This document shows, piece by piece, positions 1 through 8,810 of a stretch of 64,000 bases of DNA (position 1 is its first letter; the number at the start of each line of letters is the position of its first letter). Under the pieces are notes generated by a model. It searched no databases and was not told where the DNA came from. It saw nothing but the letters and a program-made list of their open reading frames with translations. Source of the DNA: Polynucleobacter sp. HIN5 (GTDB taxonomy: Bacteria > Pseudomonadota > Gammaproteobacteria > Burkholderiales > Burkholderiaceae); the NCBI RefSeq assembly GCF_030297555.1, contig NZ_AP028136.1, positions 1,116,001-1,180,000 on the forward strand, read 5' to 3'. Both the position numbers and the translations under genes were made by a program.

Positions 1-441
1 GGTAACTTCATCGAAACTACTCCAGAGACCCCCTACTTCCAAATTGGAGAATCTAAATACGGCAAACCAATCTTAGACCGAGTTATCCGCTTTAATACGC
101 CTTTAAACCTAGCAACTAAATGCGTCTTGATATCCATGGACTCAACCATCAAAAGTAATATTTCGGTTGGTCTTCCTCTTGATCTTTTGGTTTATGAAAA
201 TAACTCCTTTGCGCTTGAGAAGCTAATCACTATTGATGAAGATAACCCTTACTTTGAAATGATGCGGGGTATTTGGGGTGAAAAGCTTAAAGAGGTTGCC
301 CTGAGTATTCCAGAGCCGAGTTGGAATGGATCTAAAAAAAGTATTTCGATTGTGTCAACATCAAAAAAACTAGGTCCAGTGCCTATTCAAACACCCAAAA
401 CAAAGCGAATCAAGGCAAGCAAATCGATTAAGTCCAAATAA
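1..441 (+). CDS. Anbu-type proteasome-like protease, 3' part only
   Basis: This is the C-terminal 146 residues of a predicted proteasome-family peptidase (COG3484, Anbu), cut by the window edge. It matches residues 133-278 of the complete gene at 22011-22847 almost base for base. The only protein difference I see is Lys instead of Glu in the Ser-Lys-Lys/Glu-Ser stretch near the C-terminus. The catalytic N-terminal part lies outside the window, so I cannot tell whether this copy is complete. It ends 20 bp before a tRNA-Arg fragment, as the other copy does, so a second Anbu cassette (or its tail) precedes the array seen here. Confidence 0.8.
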   Translation, partial: GNFIETTPETPYFQIGESKYGKPILDRVIRFNTPLNLATKCVLISMDSTIKSNISVGLPLDLLVYENNSFALEKLITIDEDNPYFEMMRGIWGEKLKEVALSIPEPSWNGSKKSISIVSTSKKLGPVPIQTPKTKRIKASKSIKSK

Positions 442-461
442 TAAGATTTACCATCCAGAAT

Positions 462-654
462 TGGCCTGCCCAGCAGGAGTCGAACCTGCGACCTACGGCT
501 TAGAAGGGCTGGCTGATCTGCTTTAGACAATATCAGACACTGACATACAGTGGGTAGGCTTGAGGTGTAGGCCAAAACAAGGGTCGTCGTGGCGTTGGGT
601 GGGGCCAGATATTGGGTTTGTGGTGTCGGCAGGCGTTTGTCGGGAAAACCGACA
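462..654. repeat. tRNA-Arg att repeat 1 with 147-bp arm
   Basis: Positions 462-507 are identical to the 3' portion of the tRNA-Arg(UCU) gene at 49899-49975, from the CCA end through the T arm to the anticodon stem and loop. Identity stops inside the anticodon region. Positions 508-654 form a conserved 147-bp arm that ends in the inverted repeat TGTCGGGAAAACCGACA (638-654). The 5' half of the tRNA is missing, so this is an attachment-site remnant and not a working tRNA. The same layout recurs at 14558, 18419 and 22868. Confidence 0.88.
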
Positions 655-721
655 TTTTTGAGTACTCGTGAAAAAGAATCGTAAGGTAGCTAAAGAATGT
701 TCAAAATTTCAACTAAGAGAA

Positions 722-1621
722 CTAAAAATGATTGGCTTTTTCTATTACTAATTGAATAAAGTTTTTCATTGCAATGGTTTGATGAGCTCCCTGACGCCAA
801 TAAATTGTGGCGTCACGAGATAAGTGATTTCCCTCGATTTCTAGGCTAACTAAATCTTGCTCGCCATAACAAGCTACTGGGCTTCCAATAACGATTACTT
901 TGCCCGTTTTTGCGATTTGAATTAAATCGTCCATTGATGATACTTCGAGCCTGGCATTAAGAGATACCCCATCACTTTTACATTGAAAATCAATTTTTTG
1001 TCTCATTAAAAAATTTTTATTGAGTAAGGCCAACTCCTCTTCCTCAATCATCTTTAAATTAATTTTGTTTGGAAATTTCCTTAGCTTTATTTTTTTACCA
1101 ATGAGCGAAAAATGCTCTCTAAATAAAAACTGATGTTGCAAATTTTGTGTCTTATAGTCATCTGGCAAAATTCCAATATCAATTCCGCCTTCATTAAGGT
1201 CGTCTATTAAGTTTTTGGCTGACCCCGCCTTAAGAGTTATTTTTATTTCAGGATTTGTTATAAACAAATCAATACATGCAGGTATTACAAGGGCTTTTAA
1301 GTAGGTATTGGTTGCACCAATATTTATTACTCCAGCAGCCTTATTTGAGTTGTTTCTCAATGTCAGAAGTACTTCATCTAGATTGCCAACAATTGGCTCG
1401 ACTTGACTTAGTAGATCTTTGCCAAAGGACGTTAAAACTGATTTTCTTCCTATCTTTTCAAAAATATTCTGCCCAAGAACATTAGTTAAATCCCTCATCT
1501 GCTGTGACAACGCAGATTGGGAAAGATTGAGAATCTCAGCTGCTTTGACATAACCCGTTGATTTAGCAAGCACAATAAAACTGCGAAGAAGACGAAGATC
1601 TATATGGTTATTTATAAGCAT
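722..1621 (-). CDS. LysR-family transcriptional regulator (copy 1)
   Basis: A 299-residue LysR-type regulator. The N-terminal winged helix-turn-helix spans about residues 8-65 (LRSFIVLAKSTGYVKAAEIL, then SQSALSQQM), followed by the usual substrate-binding domain. It is transcribed away from the Bug receptor and aconitase X genes, with an AT-rich 88-bp gap to the receptor start that should hold both promoters, so it probably controls that operon in response to the substrate. A second copy lies at 14818-15717. The two proteins differ at about a dozen positions, mostly in the N-terminal 180 residues, while the C-terminal third is identical. The inducer is not known. Confidence 0.9.
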   Translation of the reverse strand: MLINNHIDLRLLRSFIVLAKSTGYVKAAEILNLSQSALSQQMRDLTNVLGQNIFEKIGRKSVLTSFGKDLLSQVEPIVGNLDEVLLTLRNNSNKAAGVINIGATNTYLKALVIPACIDLFITNPEIKITLKAGSAKNLIDDLNEGGIDIGILPDDYKTQNLQHQFLFREHFSLIGKKIKLRKFPNKINLKMIEEEELALLNKNFLMRQKIDFQCKSDGVSLNARLEVSSMDDLIQIAKTGKVIVIGSPVACYGEQDLVSLEIEGNHLSRDATIYWRQGAHQTIAMKNFIQLVIEKANHF

Positions 1622-1709
1622 TTCTTATATTAAATATTAAAAAATATTAATTTACATTATATTTTTTTACGATTACATTGGTTCTGTTCTCTTAACTAAG
1701 GGGGTGGCC

Positions 1710-2678
1710 ATGAAAAATTTTTCAAAATTAATACTTTCCTTCGTCTTGTCTTGGATTTGTGGATTAGCAATCGCTCAGAATTACCCAAACAAACCTATCA
1801 AACTAATTGTTCCTTTCCCGCCTGGGGGTCCAACGGATATTGTTGCCAGACCTTTAGCGCAGATGTTGGGTGAGTCTATGAAGCAATCAATTATTGTCGA
1901 GAATAAAGGCGGTGCTGGTGGCTCTGTTGCAGCTGATTTTGTAGCTAAATCACCACCTGATGGATATACCATCATGGTCGGAACCGTGGGGACTCATGCA
2001 ATTAACGGGAGCCTGTATCGACAACTTCCCTACGATATGACCAAAGACTTCACGCCGATTGCATTGGTAGCAAGCGCCCCTTTAGTGATAGCGGTTCCAG
2101 CTAACAGCAATATTAAGACCCTAGCAGACCTTATTAAAGAAGCTAAGGCAAAACCTGACTTTATCGCATTTGGAACTGCCGGCAATGGAACCCCTGGTCA
2201 TCTGACAGGTGCTTTATTTGAAACAGCCACCAAAACAAAGCTTAAGCATATTCCCTATAAAGGTAGCGCACCTGCAGTCACTGATTTACTTGGTGGGCAA
2301 ATTCCGCTCATGTTTGACCCCATCCAGTCGGTCCTTCCCCACATCCAATCAGGTAAGCTAATAGCATTAGCAGTCACGAGCAAAACTCGCTCACCACTTT
2401 TGCCTAATGTACCTACAGTTGCTGAATCTGGGTATCCTAATTTTGAATCCACAGCATGGTGGGCAGTATTTGGTCCAGCAAAATTACCTGAAAATGTAAC
2501 AAATACATTAACTACTCAAGTTCAGAAAATTGCCTCGTCTGCAGCATACAAAGAAAAACTTGGCAACGTAGGTGTTCAACCCAATACAAACTTTAAAGAA
2601 TCACTTAGCAATTTCCAAACCAGAGAAATCGCGAAGTGGGCAATTGCTGTACGTGATTCTGGGGCATCACTCGATTAA
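1710..2678 (+). CDS. Bug/TctC-family periplasmic substrate-binding protein (copy 1)
   Basis: A tripartite tricarboxylate receptor (Bug) family protein of 322 residues. It has a Sec signal peptide (MKNFSKLILSFVLSW..., cleavage near AIAQ). The mature start YPNKPIKLIVPFPPGG is typical of the family, and the Gly-rich loop and the PYKG motif follow. I chose the ATG at 1710 over the GTG at 1704 because the AAGGGGG ribosome site at 1698-1704 is well spaced for it. No TctA/TctB partner is in this unit, so the receptor may use the transporter of another locus or act in sensing. It lies 9 bp before the aconitase X genes, so a link with that substrate is inferred. Confidence 0.88.
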   Translation: MKNFSKLILSFVLSWICGLAIAQNYPNKPIKLIVPFPPGGPTDIVARPLAQMLGESMKQSIIVENKGGAGGSVAADFVAKSPPDGYTIMVGTVGTHAINGSLYRQLPYDMTKDFTPIALVASAPLVIAVPANSNIKTLADLIKEAKAKPDFIAFGTAGNGTPGHLTGALFETATKTKLKHIPYKGSAPAVTDLLGGQIPLMFDPIQSVLPHIQSGKLIALAVTSKTRSPLLPNVPTVAESGYPNFESTAWWAVFGPAKLPENVTNTLTTQVQKIASSAAYKEKLGNVGVQPNTNFKESLSNFQTREIAKWAIAVRDSGASLD

Positions 2679-2687
2679 AGAAAAATT

Positions 2688-3920
2688 ATGAAACTTAATG
2701 CTGAAGAAAAAGCCATGCTTGCTGGCGAATTGGGGCCAGTTCGCAAGATCGCCATCGAACATCAAATTAAAGTTGGCGAATTTTTTGGCGCCGAAGATCT
2801 TGTACCGGTCTCACAAGCACACATCATGGCTGACACGGAAAGCCTTGGGGAAGCGGGTGTTGCTTGGCTTGAGATGTTAGCCAAACACTCTTCAAAAGAG
2901 CGGGTAGTACGTATTCCTACGATTACCGATCCTCGGGGCACAGACTTTAATAAAGCCAAGCAATTGGGTCAAACCGAAACGATGCTTTCTTTAGAGCGCC
3001 GGGCGATTGCGGCTTTCGTCAAAATGGGCATCTCTATGACTGATACCTGCATCAACTACCAAACCATCATGGCTCCAGTTTTTGGTGAACATGTCGCTTT
3101 TGGTGACACTGGTGTTGTGATCTACTCCAATAGTATCTGTGGGGCCCGCTCGAATTTTGAGGGCGGCCCATCTGCCCTATCGGCCGGCTTAACCGGTCGA
3201 ACACCGCGCTATGGGTATCACTTAGATACACACCGACAGCCAACCCACCGTTTTCGAGTTTCTTGGACACCCACTTCACTCAATGAATGGGGCGCCTTGG
3301 GCGGGCTCATCGGACGCAAATCTGGAAATTATTGGTCTGTCCCCGTGATTGAGGGTATTGAAGGTCACCCTGGGTCAGATTCACTCAAGCATTTCGGTGC
3401 AGCAATGGCTAGCTTTGGATCATCCGCCCTATTTCATATTTTAGGGATTACTCCTGAAGCAATCCATGCGAGGGATTTAAAGTTTGATCATTTACCTGTG
3501 ATCGACGTTACACAAGCGGATGTCATGGCTTTACAAAAATCCTATCGTGTAAGCGATGAAATTGACGTTGTTGTGTTCTCAGCGCCCCAACTGAGTCTTT
3601 TGGAGATGAAATCGGTTGCCGAACTCTGCGCTGGTAAGAAATTTAGGAAACCCTTACTAGCGGTTACCAGCCCCCAAGTAAAGCCAGACTCGGATCGAAT
3701 GGGATATACCGAACTCATTGAATCGGCGGGAGGCACAGTCTTTGCTGGCATGTGTTTTTACCAGTCCTATGCCAGAGAAATTGCTGAGGCGAATGGCTGG
3801 AAACGCTTAGCAACTAATAGCGCCAAGATGGTCAACATCTTAGGTGGCTATGGATACACACCGATCTTAGCCTCGATGGAGGACTGCGTCCGCGCAGCTG
3901 AAACTGGGAGTCTCGCATGA
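2688..3920 (+). CDS. Aconitase X catalytic subunit (copy 1)
   Basis: A 410-residue AcnX large subunit (former DUF521). It has the conserved cysteines of the family in DTCINY and NSICGARSNFEGG, probable ligands of an Fe-S cluster, and the Gly-rich GALGGLIGRKSG segment. It overlaps the small-subunit gene by 4 bp (ATGA). Known two-subunit AcnX enzymes are dehydratases, for example of cis-3-hydroxy-L-proline in bacteria and of mevalonate 5-phosphate in archaea. The LysR and Bug neighbours fit a catabolic role on an imported hydroxy acid or hydroxyproline, but the substrate is inference. The copy at 16784 differs by Gln/Glu in the AKQLG segment and Thr/Ser in the GGTVF segment. Confidence 0.88.
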   Translation: MKLNAEEKAMLAGELGPVRKIAIEHQIKVGEFFGAEDLVPVSQAHIMADTESLGEAGVAWLEMLAKHSSKERVVRIPTITDPRGTDFNKAKQLGQTETMLSLERRAIAAFVKMGISMTDTCINYQTIMAPVFGEHVAFGDTGVVIYSNSICGARSNFEGGPSALSAGLTGRTPRYGYHLDTHRQPTHRFRVSWTPTSLNEWGALGGLIGRKSGNYWSVPVIEGIEGHPGSDSLKHFGAAMASFGSSALFHILGITPEAIHARDLKFDHLPVIDVTQADVMALQKSYRVSDEIDVVVFSAPQLSLLEMKSVAELCAGKKFRKPLLAVTSPQVKPDSDRMGYTELIESAGGTVFAGMCFYQSYAREIAEANGWKRLATNSAKMVNILGGYGYTPILASMEDCVRAAETGSLA

Positions 3921-4321
3921 ATAAAGTATTTAAAGCAAAGCATGCTCAAGGTGATGTCGTAGAAGGAGTTTGCCTGACAGCGAATGACGGCTTTTCAGCT
4001 CGCTATGACCTAGACCGAATCAATGGGGTTTTTTCAAGACCAACTCATAAATTATTTGGCGAGACCTACAACAATAAAATCTTGGTTTTAGATACAGCCA
4101 AAGGTGGCGTGGCTAGTGCCTGGATGATCTATGAAATGAAAAAACGGGGGCTTTGTCCTTCTGCCATCATTTTTAATACCGTCAATCCAATCTTGGCTCA
4201 AGGAGCTGCTCATGGTGGCATCGCCATGTTAAGTGGCTTTGATTGCGATATCACTTCAGCAATACCAAGTGGCTCAAAACTAAGGATTGATCCCAAAAAC
4301 CAAACCGTAGAAATTCTGTAA
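3917..4321 (+). CDS. Aconitase X swivel-domain small subunit (copy 1)
   Basis: A 134-residue DUF126/AcnX small subunit. It contains the family segments DRINGVFSRPTHKLFGETY and LDTAKGGVASAWMIYEM and the closing IPSGSKLRIDP. It forms the swivelling lid of the AcnX active site and is translationally coupled to the large subunit (overlap at 3917-3920). Its stop codon ends one base before the next tRNA-Arg fragment at 4323, so the att repeat directly follows the operon. The copy at 18013-18417 encodes the same protein. Confidence 0.88.
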   Translation: MNKVFKAKHAQGDVVEGVCLTANDGFSARYDLDRINGVFSRPTHKLFGETYNNKILVLDTAKGGVASAWMIYEMKKRGLCPSAIIFNTVNPILAQGAAHGGIAMLSGFDCDITSAIPSGSKLRIDPKNQTVEIL

Positions 4322-4322
4322 T

Positions 4323-4350
4323 TGGCCTGCCCAGCAGGAGTCGAACCTGC
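4323..4350. repeat. tRNA-Arg att repeat 2, truncated
   Basis: 28 bp identical to the extreme 3' end and T arm of tRNA-Arg(UCU). The match breaks off at CCTGC, and the 147-bp arm and its inverted repeat are absent. It sits at the boundary between the aconitase X unit and the TctCBA unit. It is probably a partial deletion of a full repeat. Positions 4351-4588 show no convincing gene. Confidence 0.8.
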
Positions 4351-4588
4351 TACTTAAGACGTTTACGGAATCTCAAGCGTGGGCTCGGATAGTTGTCTCA
4401 GTACGCAATCGATGGTAAATTATTTGCCAGTAGGCAGGCTAGATGTATGATTTATGAATATTCTCAGATGTTAATAGCATTTGTTTCAATCAAATACGAT
4501 GAACTAAATGTCATTAAATTTATATTTTTTACCATCTATAAAATACTTTCCCCGATTACATCAAAAAAATCCTTTGAGGAGGCTGTGA

Positions 4589-5563
4589 ATGTTCATCACA
4601 AAAAGAGATTTTGTTAAATATAGTGCTGCAGCATTTGGAACTACCTTCCTTCCCACTTGGGCGCAAGCTAAACCACTATTTGAAATCATCAATATGTTTG
4701 TCCCAGCCGCCCCAGGCGGTGGCTGGGACAGCACTGCTCGGGCCCTAGAGCGAGCTGCTAAGGCTGGGGGACTAATAGGTAATATGCAATTTGAAAATGT
4801 GGGTGGTGCAGGAGGTATGGTAGGTCTGCCTAGGTTCATAAACCAGCGAAAAGGGCAAGGCAATAGCTTGATGGTTTGCGGGTCAGTAATGATCGGGGCG
4901 GCCATTGCCAACAAAAGCTCCCTCACTATTCGCGATGTAACACCGGTCGCACGACTAACTGAAGAAGCTTGCGTCATTGTTGTGCCGTCCTCTGGAAAAA
5001 TAAAAACTTGGAATGAGTTAATTTCTGCGCTCAAAAATAACCCTAAAGCAGTTTCCGTTGCTGGGGGTAGCGCAGGTGGAACCGACCACCTGGTTCTTGG
5101 ACTCATGATCAAGGCCCTTGGTCGCAACCCAAAAGAAGGTGCCTATGTAGCTTACCCAGGCGGCGGACCTGCTAATGCGGCAATTATTGGTGGTCAGGTT
5201 ACAGCGGGCATCTCAGGGTACTCTGAGTTTGAAGAGCAAATTAAGGCTGGCCGCATGATTCCTCTTGCTACCTCCGGAAGTACTCGAATTCCTGGATTGA
5301 ATGTTCCTACTATGATGGAGCTTGGACTTAATGTGGTTCTGGCTAATTGGAGAGGTGTCTTTGCACCACCTGGCATCAATGAGTCCCAACGTAATTCGCT
5401 CATAAATTTGATAACACTTACGGTGGCTACTAGCGCATGGAAAAATGAGCTGTCGACGCGAAAGTGGTCAGATGCCTTTTTAACCGAACAACCTTTTGTG
5501 CGTGAACTAAATTCGGATATTGAGCGCACAACAGCGATCATGAAAGATCTGGGGCTCGCATGA
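4589..5563 (+). CDS. tctC: Tripartite tricarboxylate transporter receptor (TctC-like)
   Basis: A 324-residue Bug/TctC periplasmic receptor. Its signal peptide (MFITKRDFVKYSAAAFG...) resembles a Tat signal but has Lys-Arg instead of Arg-Arg, so the export route is uncertain. The mature start FVPAAPGGGWDSTARALE and the later AYPGGGPANAAIIGG are typical of the TctC subgroup. A GAGGAGG ribosome site precedes the ATG. It overlaps tctB by 4 bp, and tctA follows, so this is a complete tctCBA operon. Members bind citrate, aromatic acids or other carboxylates; the ligand here cannot be read from sequence. Confidence 0.9.
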   Translation: MFITKRDFVKYSAAAFGTTFLPTWAQAKPLFEIINMFVPAAPGGGWDSTARALERAAKAGGLIGNMQFENVGGAGGMVGLPRFINQRKGQGNSLMVCGSVMIGAAIANKSSLTIRDVTPVARLTEEACVIVVPSSGKIKTWNELISALKNNPKAVSVAGGSAGGTDHLVLGLMIKALGRNPKEGAYVAYPGGGPANAAIIGGQVTAGISGYSEFEEQIKAGRMIPLATSGSTRIPGLNVPTMMELGLNVVLANWRGVFAPPGINESQRNSLINLITLTVATSAWKNELSTRKWSDAFLTEQPFVRELNSDIERTTAIMKDLGLA

Positions 5564-6021
5564 CACCAACCCATGTCAGCCTGCTACTGGGATTGGTATG
5601 TCTGGTGGCTGGCTGGCAGGTCATCCGTATTCCCAAGTCTGCGATTGAAATGGCGGTGGGGCCCTCTCTTATGCCAGCTTTGATCGTAGCCGGCCTTTCA
5701 ATAGTAAGCCTACTTTATGGCGTTAGCGCCTATCGGGGGCTACAGGCTGATGATGCCTCAGATCTAGAGCGGGTCGCCCTCCCCGGCAGTACATCACGAT
5801 TTTTATTTCTATTAGGCGCCGCTATTATTTTTATTGGACTTGTAAACCTAGTCGGATTTATTCCCAGCGCGACTCTTTGCGGGGTCTCCATTGCTCGCGC
5901 CTTTGAGGCACGAATTAACTTAAAGTCTTTTTTAATTTGTGGAGCAATTGTTATTTTCTTTTGGTTCCTATTTTCAAAAATTCTCGGAATTGGTCTCGGT
6001 CCGGCTCTCACGCTGCCCTAA
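5560..6021 (+). CDS. tctB: Tripartite tricarboxylate transporter small membrane subunit TctB
   Basis: A 153-residue protein with four predicted membrane helices, the size and layout of TctB. The first helix is [17 protein letters not shown], and the last pair lies around [19 protein letters not shown] and [19 protein letters not shown]. It overlaps tctC by 4 bp and lies 7 bp before tctA, so the three are co-translated. TctB helps the large subunit TctA move the carboxylate handed over by TctC, driven by an ion gradient. Confidence 0.88.
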   Translation: MTPTHVSLLLGLVCLVAGWQVIRIPKSAIEMAVGPSLMPALIVAGLSIVSLLYGVSAYRGLQADDASDLERVALPGSTSRFLFLLGAAIIFIGLVNLVGFIPSATLCGVSIARAFEARINLKSFLICGAIVIFFWFLFSKILGIGLGPALTLP

Positions 6022-6028
6022 GATCAAT

Positions 6029-7531
6029 ATGGAAGCCTTTGAAGCGCTTATTGGGGGATTTAGCACTGCCCTAACACCCACCACTCTCATGTGGGGCTTC
6101 ATCGGATGCTTTGTCGGCACTATGGTAGGTGTCCTGCCAGGGCTTGGACCTGCCCTAACTATTGCGCTTTTGTTACCACTAACCTATCACATTCCTGCTA
6201 CTAGCATGTTCGTGATGTTTGCGGGGATTTATTATGGCGCTGCTTATGGTGGGTCCACTACCTCAATTCTCTTAAATACGCCAGGTGAAACTTCTTCTTT
6301 AGTAACGGCACTAGAAGGTAATAAGATGGCCCGCAATGGCCGAGCAGGTCAGGCTCTTGCTACAGCAGCCATAGGTAGCTTTGTAGCTGGAACTATTGGT
6401 ATCCTAGCCCTTACGTTTATTGCCCCCTGGGTGGTCGAGATCGCGCTTGCTTTTGGGCCGGCTGAATATTTCAGTTTAATGGTTCTCTCATTGGTAGCGG
6501 TTTCATCAGTACTGGGAAACTCTCTACTTCGCGGCCTAATTTCACTTGGACTCGGTCTTTTAATTGGTATGGTCGGTATTGATCTACAGACTGGGCAAAT
6601 GCGATTCACTTTCGGCCATCCTCAATTATTAGATGGTATTGAAATTACGGTCGCAGCAGTTGGACTGTTTGCAGTAGGTGAGGCACTTTATCTAGCATGG
6701 CAAGGTCGAAATAATCGACCTGGAAGTCTTACAAAACTTTCAGGAACTCTTAGAATGAGCAAACAAGACTGGGCTCGATCTTGGAAGCCCTGGATTCGTG
6801 GGGCACTTTTTGGCTTTCCAATCGGTGCTATGCCCGCTGGTGGGGCCGAAATCCCCACTCTACTGTCATACTTTACAGAAAAGAAACTCTCTAAACATCC
6901 CGAAGAATTTGGTCATGGCGCCATTGAGGGCGTTGCGGGCCCAGAGGCAGCCAATAACGCCTCGGCTGCCGGAGTGCTTATGCCATTACTTACATTAGGA
7001 ATTCCGACATCGGCCACAGCTGCCGTCATGCTGTCAGCTTTTGAAAGCTACGGTATTCAAACGGGCCCACAATTATTTTCAACTAATGGCAGCTTAGTGT
7101 GGACTCTAATTGCAAGTTTGTATATCGGTAATTTTATTTTGTTAGTACTAAATCTTCCACTCGTAGGGCTCTGGGTGAAATTACTAAGAATTCCCCCTCC
7201 GTGGCTTTATACAGGAATCATTATCGTTTCGATAATTGGTGTCTATGGAGCTGGGCAGTCACTATTTAATATCGGGCTTTTGTTTGTTTTTGGTATAGCC
7301 GGCTTCATCATGCGTCGGTTCGACTTTCCTGCTGCACCAGTTTTAGTTGGACTGATCTTATCACCACTTTTGGAGCAATCCATGCGGCAAGCGCTAACCA
7401 TCAGTCAAGGTCAGTGGAGTACATTTGTCACTCGGCCGATATCGACCATATTACTGGCCATCGCATTAATACTTTTACTTTCTCAGCCTATCTATAAGCA
7501 ATGGAAAAACCGTCAAACAACGAAGAAATAG
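6029..7531 (+). CDS. tctA: Tripartite tricarboxylate transporter large membrane subunit TctA
   Basis: A 500-residue TctA permease with about 10-12 hydrophobic helices. Family signatures include [19 protein letters not shown] near the N-terminus and the second Gly/Pro-rich loop [20 protein letters not shown], followed by [16 protein letters not shown] placed the start at the ATG 6029, just after tctB, because an upstream extension from 5939 would lie inside tctB. It is the translocation channel of the TTT system. The operon is followed by 76 bp and then the 7608 arm of an att site. Confidence 0.92.
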   Translation: MEAFEALIGGFSTALTPTTLMWGFIGCFVGTMVGVLPGLGPALTIALLLPLTYHIPATSMFVMFAGIYYGAAYGGSTTSILLNTPGETSSLVTALEGNKMARNGRAGQALATAAIGSFVAGTIGILALTFIAPWVVEIALAFGPAEYFSLMVLSLVAVSSVLGNSLLRGLISLGLGLLIGMVGIDLQTGQMRFTFGHPQLLDGIEITVAAVGLFAVGEALYLAWQGRNNRPGSLTKLSGTLRMSKQDWARSWKPWIRGALFGFPIGAMPAGGAEIPTLLSYFTEKKLSKHPEEFGHGAIEGVAGPEAANNASAAGVLMPLLTLGIPTSATAAVMLSAFESYGIQTGPQLFSTNGSLVWTLIASLYIGNFILLVLNLPLVGLWVKLLRIPPPWLYTGIIIVSIIGVYGAGQSLFNIGLLFVFGIAGFIMRRFDFPAAPVLVGLILSPLLEQSMRQALTISQGQWSTFVTRPISTILLAIALILLLSQPIYKQWKNRQTTKK

Positions 7532-7607
7532 GATACTGTTGGCACAGCGACTAACTGAAATCTTCTTTGAGCTTTATTAAAGCAATTTAGGTATGTTGAT
7601 GATTTTG

Positions 7608-7798
7608 TGTCAGGTTTCCCGACAAATTCCATCGCCCTCCAACAGATGCCAATAGTCACGGGGATCCCACCCGGTGACTCAGCCCCACTTCCACGGGTCT
7701 AATGGGTCGCCAATCTGGGCCACATTCGCTTCAATCAACCTCAGTTGAAACCGCCATGATCTGGCCTGCCCAGCAGGAGTCGAACCTGCGACCTACGG
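7608..7798. repeat. Second-type att arm plus tRNA-Arg fragment (repeat 3)
   Basis: Positions 7608-7624 are a near copy of the inverted repeat (TGTCAGGTTTCCCGACA). The following stretch resembles the one upstream of the intact tRNA-Arg at 49743-49898, sharing AAATTCCAT, GATCCCACCCGGT and CAGCCCCAC. It runs into a tRNA-Arg 3' fragment at 7762-7798. The 147-bp arm does not follow. This is the only internal copy of the tRNA-proximal arm I found, so it looks like the fossil right end of an earlier integration. Confidence 0.82.
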
Positions 7799-7891
7799 AT
7801 AATCAATCTGTCGCCTGATGCTATTTAATTAACGCTTATTTTGATTGGTAACCATGTAAGTAAGCGCTACATATAAGCAATGTCTGAAGAT

Positions 7892-8269
7892 TTAAATTAA
7901 AAAACCAGACACAATCCAAAGCATCATTAACAAACCACCCGCAAACAAAATGTATCCCATAAGGGGTGCTAAAAATAAAAAATACCCGCGCGGAATCTCC
8001 TTCGGCGAAAGGCTTTTAATAAACTGTCGATGCTGAATATTCGTTAATAGCGCAATCACCGTTCCAAATAAAACAAGAACGAGACCTACAAATCCTGCTA
8101 TGACTAAATGAATGGGTTGTATTTGATTCCCTAAATTCATAAAACGAATAAAAAGACCAAATCGCTCAATCACAAACCCTAAAGTAATTAAAGTCAGGGC
8201 TGTGCGTTGCCATGCCAATAGCGTTCGCTCTGCTGCAAAATAAACACGCGGATCATCTAAATACGACAT
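7892..8269 (-). CDS. DUF202 (YidH-like) membrane protein
   Basis: A 125-residue DUF202 protein. It has the family start (DPRVYFAAERTLLAWQRTAL) followed by three membrane helices (around residues 25-42, 55-75 and 98-122). DUF202 proteins are small inner-membrane proteins without a firm biochemical role. It is last in a minus-strand run with the Pal-like lipoprotein, but the terminator at 8291-8319 lies between them, so it may have its own promoter. Confidence 0.85.
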   Translation of the reverse strand: MSYLDDPRVYFAAERTLLAWQRTALTLITLGFVIERFGLFIRFMNLGNQIQPIHLVIAGFVGLVLVLFGTVIALLTNIQHRQFIKSLSPKEIPRGYFLFLAPLMGYILFAGGLLMMLWIVSGFLI

Positions 8270-8290
8270 AAGTTATCCATATGAAACTGT

Positions 8291-8319
8291 TAAAAAAGCC
8301 CCCCATAACTGGGGGGGCA
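8291..8319 (-). terminator. Rho-independent terminator after the Pal-like gene
   Basis: On the minus strand a stem of GCCCCCC and GGGGGGC with a short loop is followed by a run of T (GGGGGGCTTTTTTA). It begins 6 bp downstream of the stop codon at 8325, so it should end transcription of the minus-strand genes 8325-10048. Confidence 0.85.
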
Positions 8320-8324
8320 AAATA

Positions 8325-8810
8325 CTACCGGTAAACGATATCGGCTCTCCTGTTTTCCTGCCAAGCTTTTTCTCCCGTTCCAGTATTTTTGGGCTTTTCC
8401 TCCCCAAAACTTACCGCTTCGATCTGATTGGTATTTACTCCAAGCAAGACAAGTGCTTTTTTTACAGCTTCTGAGCGACGTTGCCCCAATGCGAGGTTGT
8501 ACTCGGAAGTACCTCGATCATCCGTATTGCCCTCAATCACAATTCGGGATTGGCTAAATTTCAAATAGTCAGCATGAGATCTCAGAAGAGGCTGGTATGA
8601 GCCCTTTACCGTGTATTCATCAAAATCAAAATAAATAGACCCTTTTTGATACAACGGTGATTTGGGGTCACTAATTGGATCATATTTTGCTAACTGTGAA
8701 CCAACCGTCAGAGGTATTACATCGGTTTTTTTATCTTCTAATTTTGTTGAACTACATGCTGCCAAATACAAACTAACAAAAATTAAAAAAGTTTTTTTAA
8801 CGATTGACAT
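8325..8810 (-). CDS. Pal/OmpA-family peptidoglycan-binding lipoprotein
   Basis: A 161-residue lipoprotein with signal peptide MSIVKKTFLIFVSLYLAAC, lipobox LAAC, and an OmpA-like C-terminal domain. The Pal signatures are YFDFDEYTVK, GNTDDRGTSEYNLALGQRR and the closing ENRRADIVY. I took the ATG at 8810 because AGGAG lies just upstream and the lipobox then sits correctly. Pal proteins bind peptidoglycan from the outer membrane. There is no tolB beside it, so this is probably an accessory paralogue and not the housekeeping Pal. Confidence 0.88.
   Translation of the reverse strand: MSIVKKTFLIFVSLYLAACSSTKLEDKKTDVIPLTVGSQLAKYDPISDPKSPLYQKGSIYFDFDEYTVKGSYQPLLRSHADYLKFSQSRIVIEGNTDDRGTSEYNLALGQRRSEAVKKALVLLGVNTNQIEAVSFGEEKPKNTGTGEKAWQENRRADIVYR

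Noticed and set aside
387..575. A 62-codon minus-strand frame across repeat 1
   Set aside because: It reads through the tRNA fragment and the Anbu 3' end; it exists only because the repeat is open in that frame.
4393..4617. A 74-codon frame between the aconitase X and TctC genes
   Set aside because: It starts in decayed att sequence, has no good ribosome site, overlaps the tctC start and has no protein-like composition.
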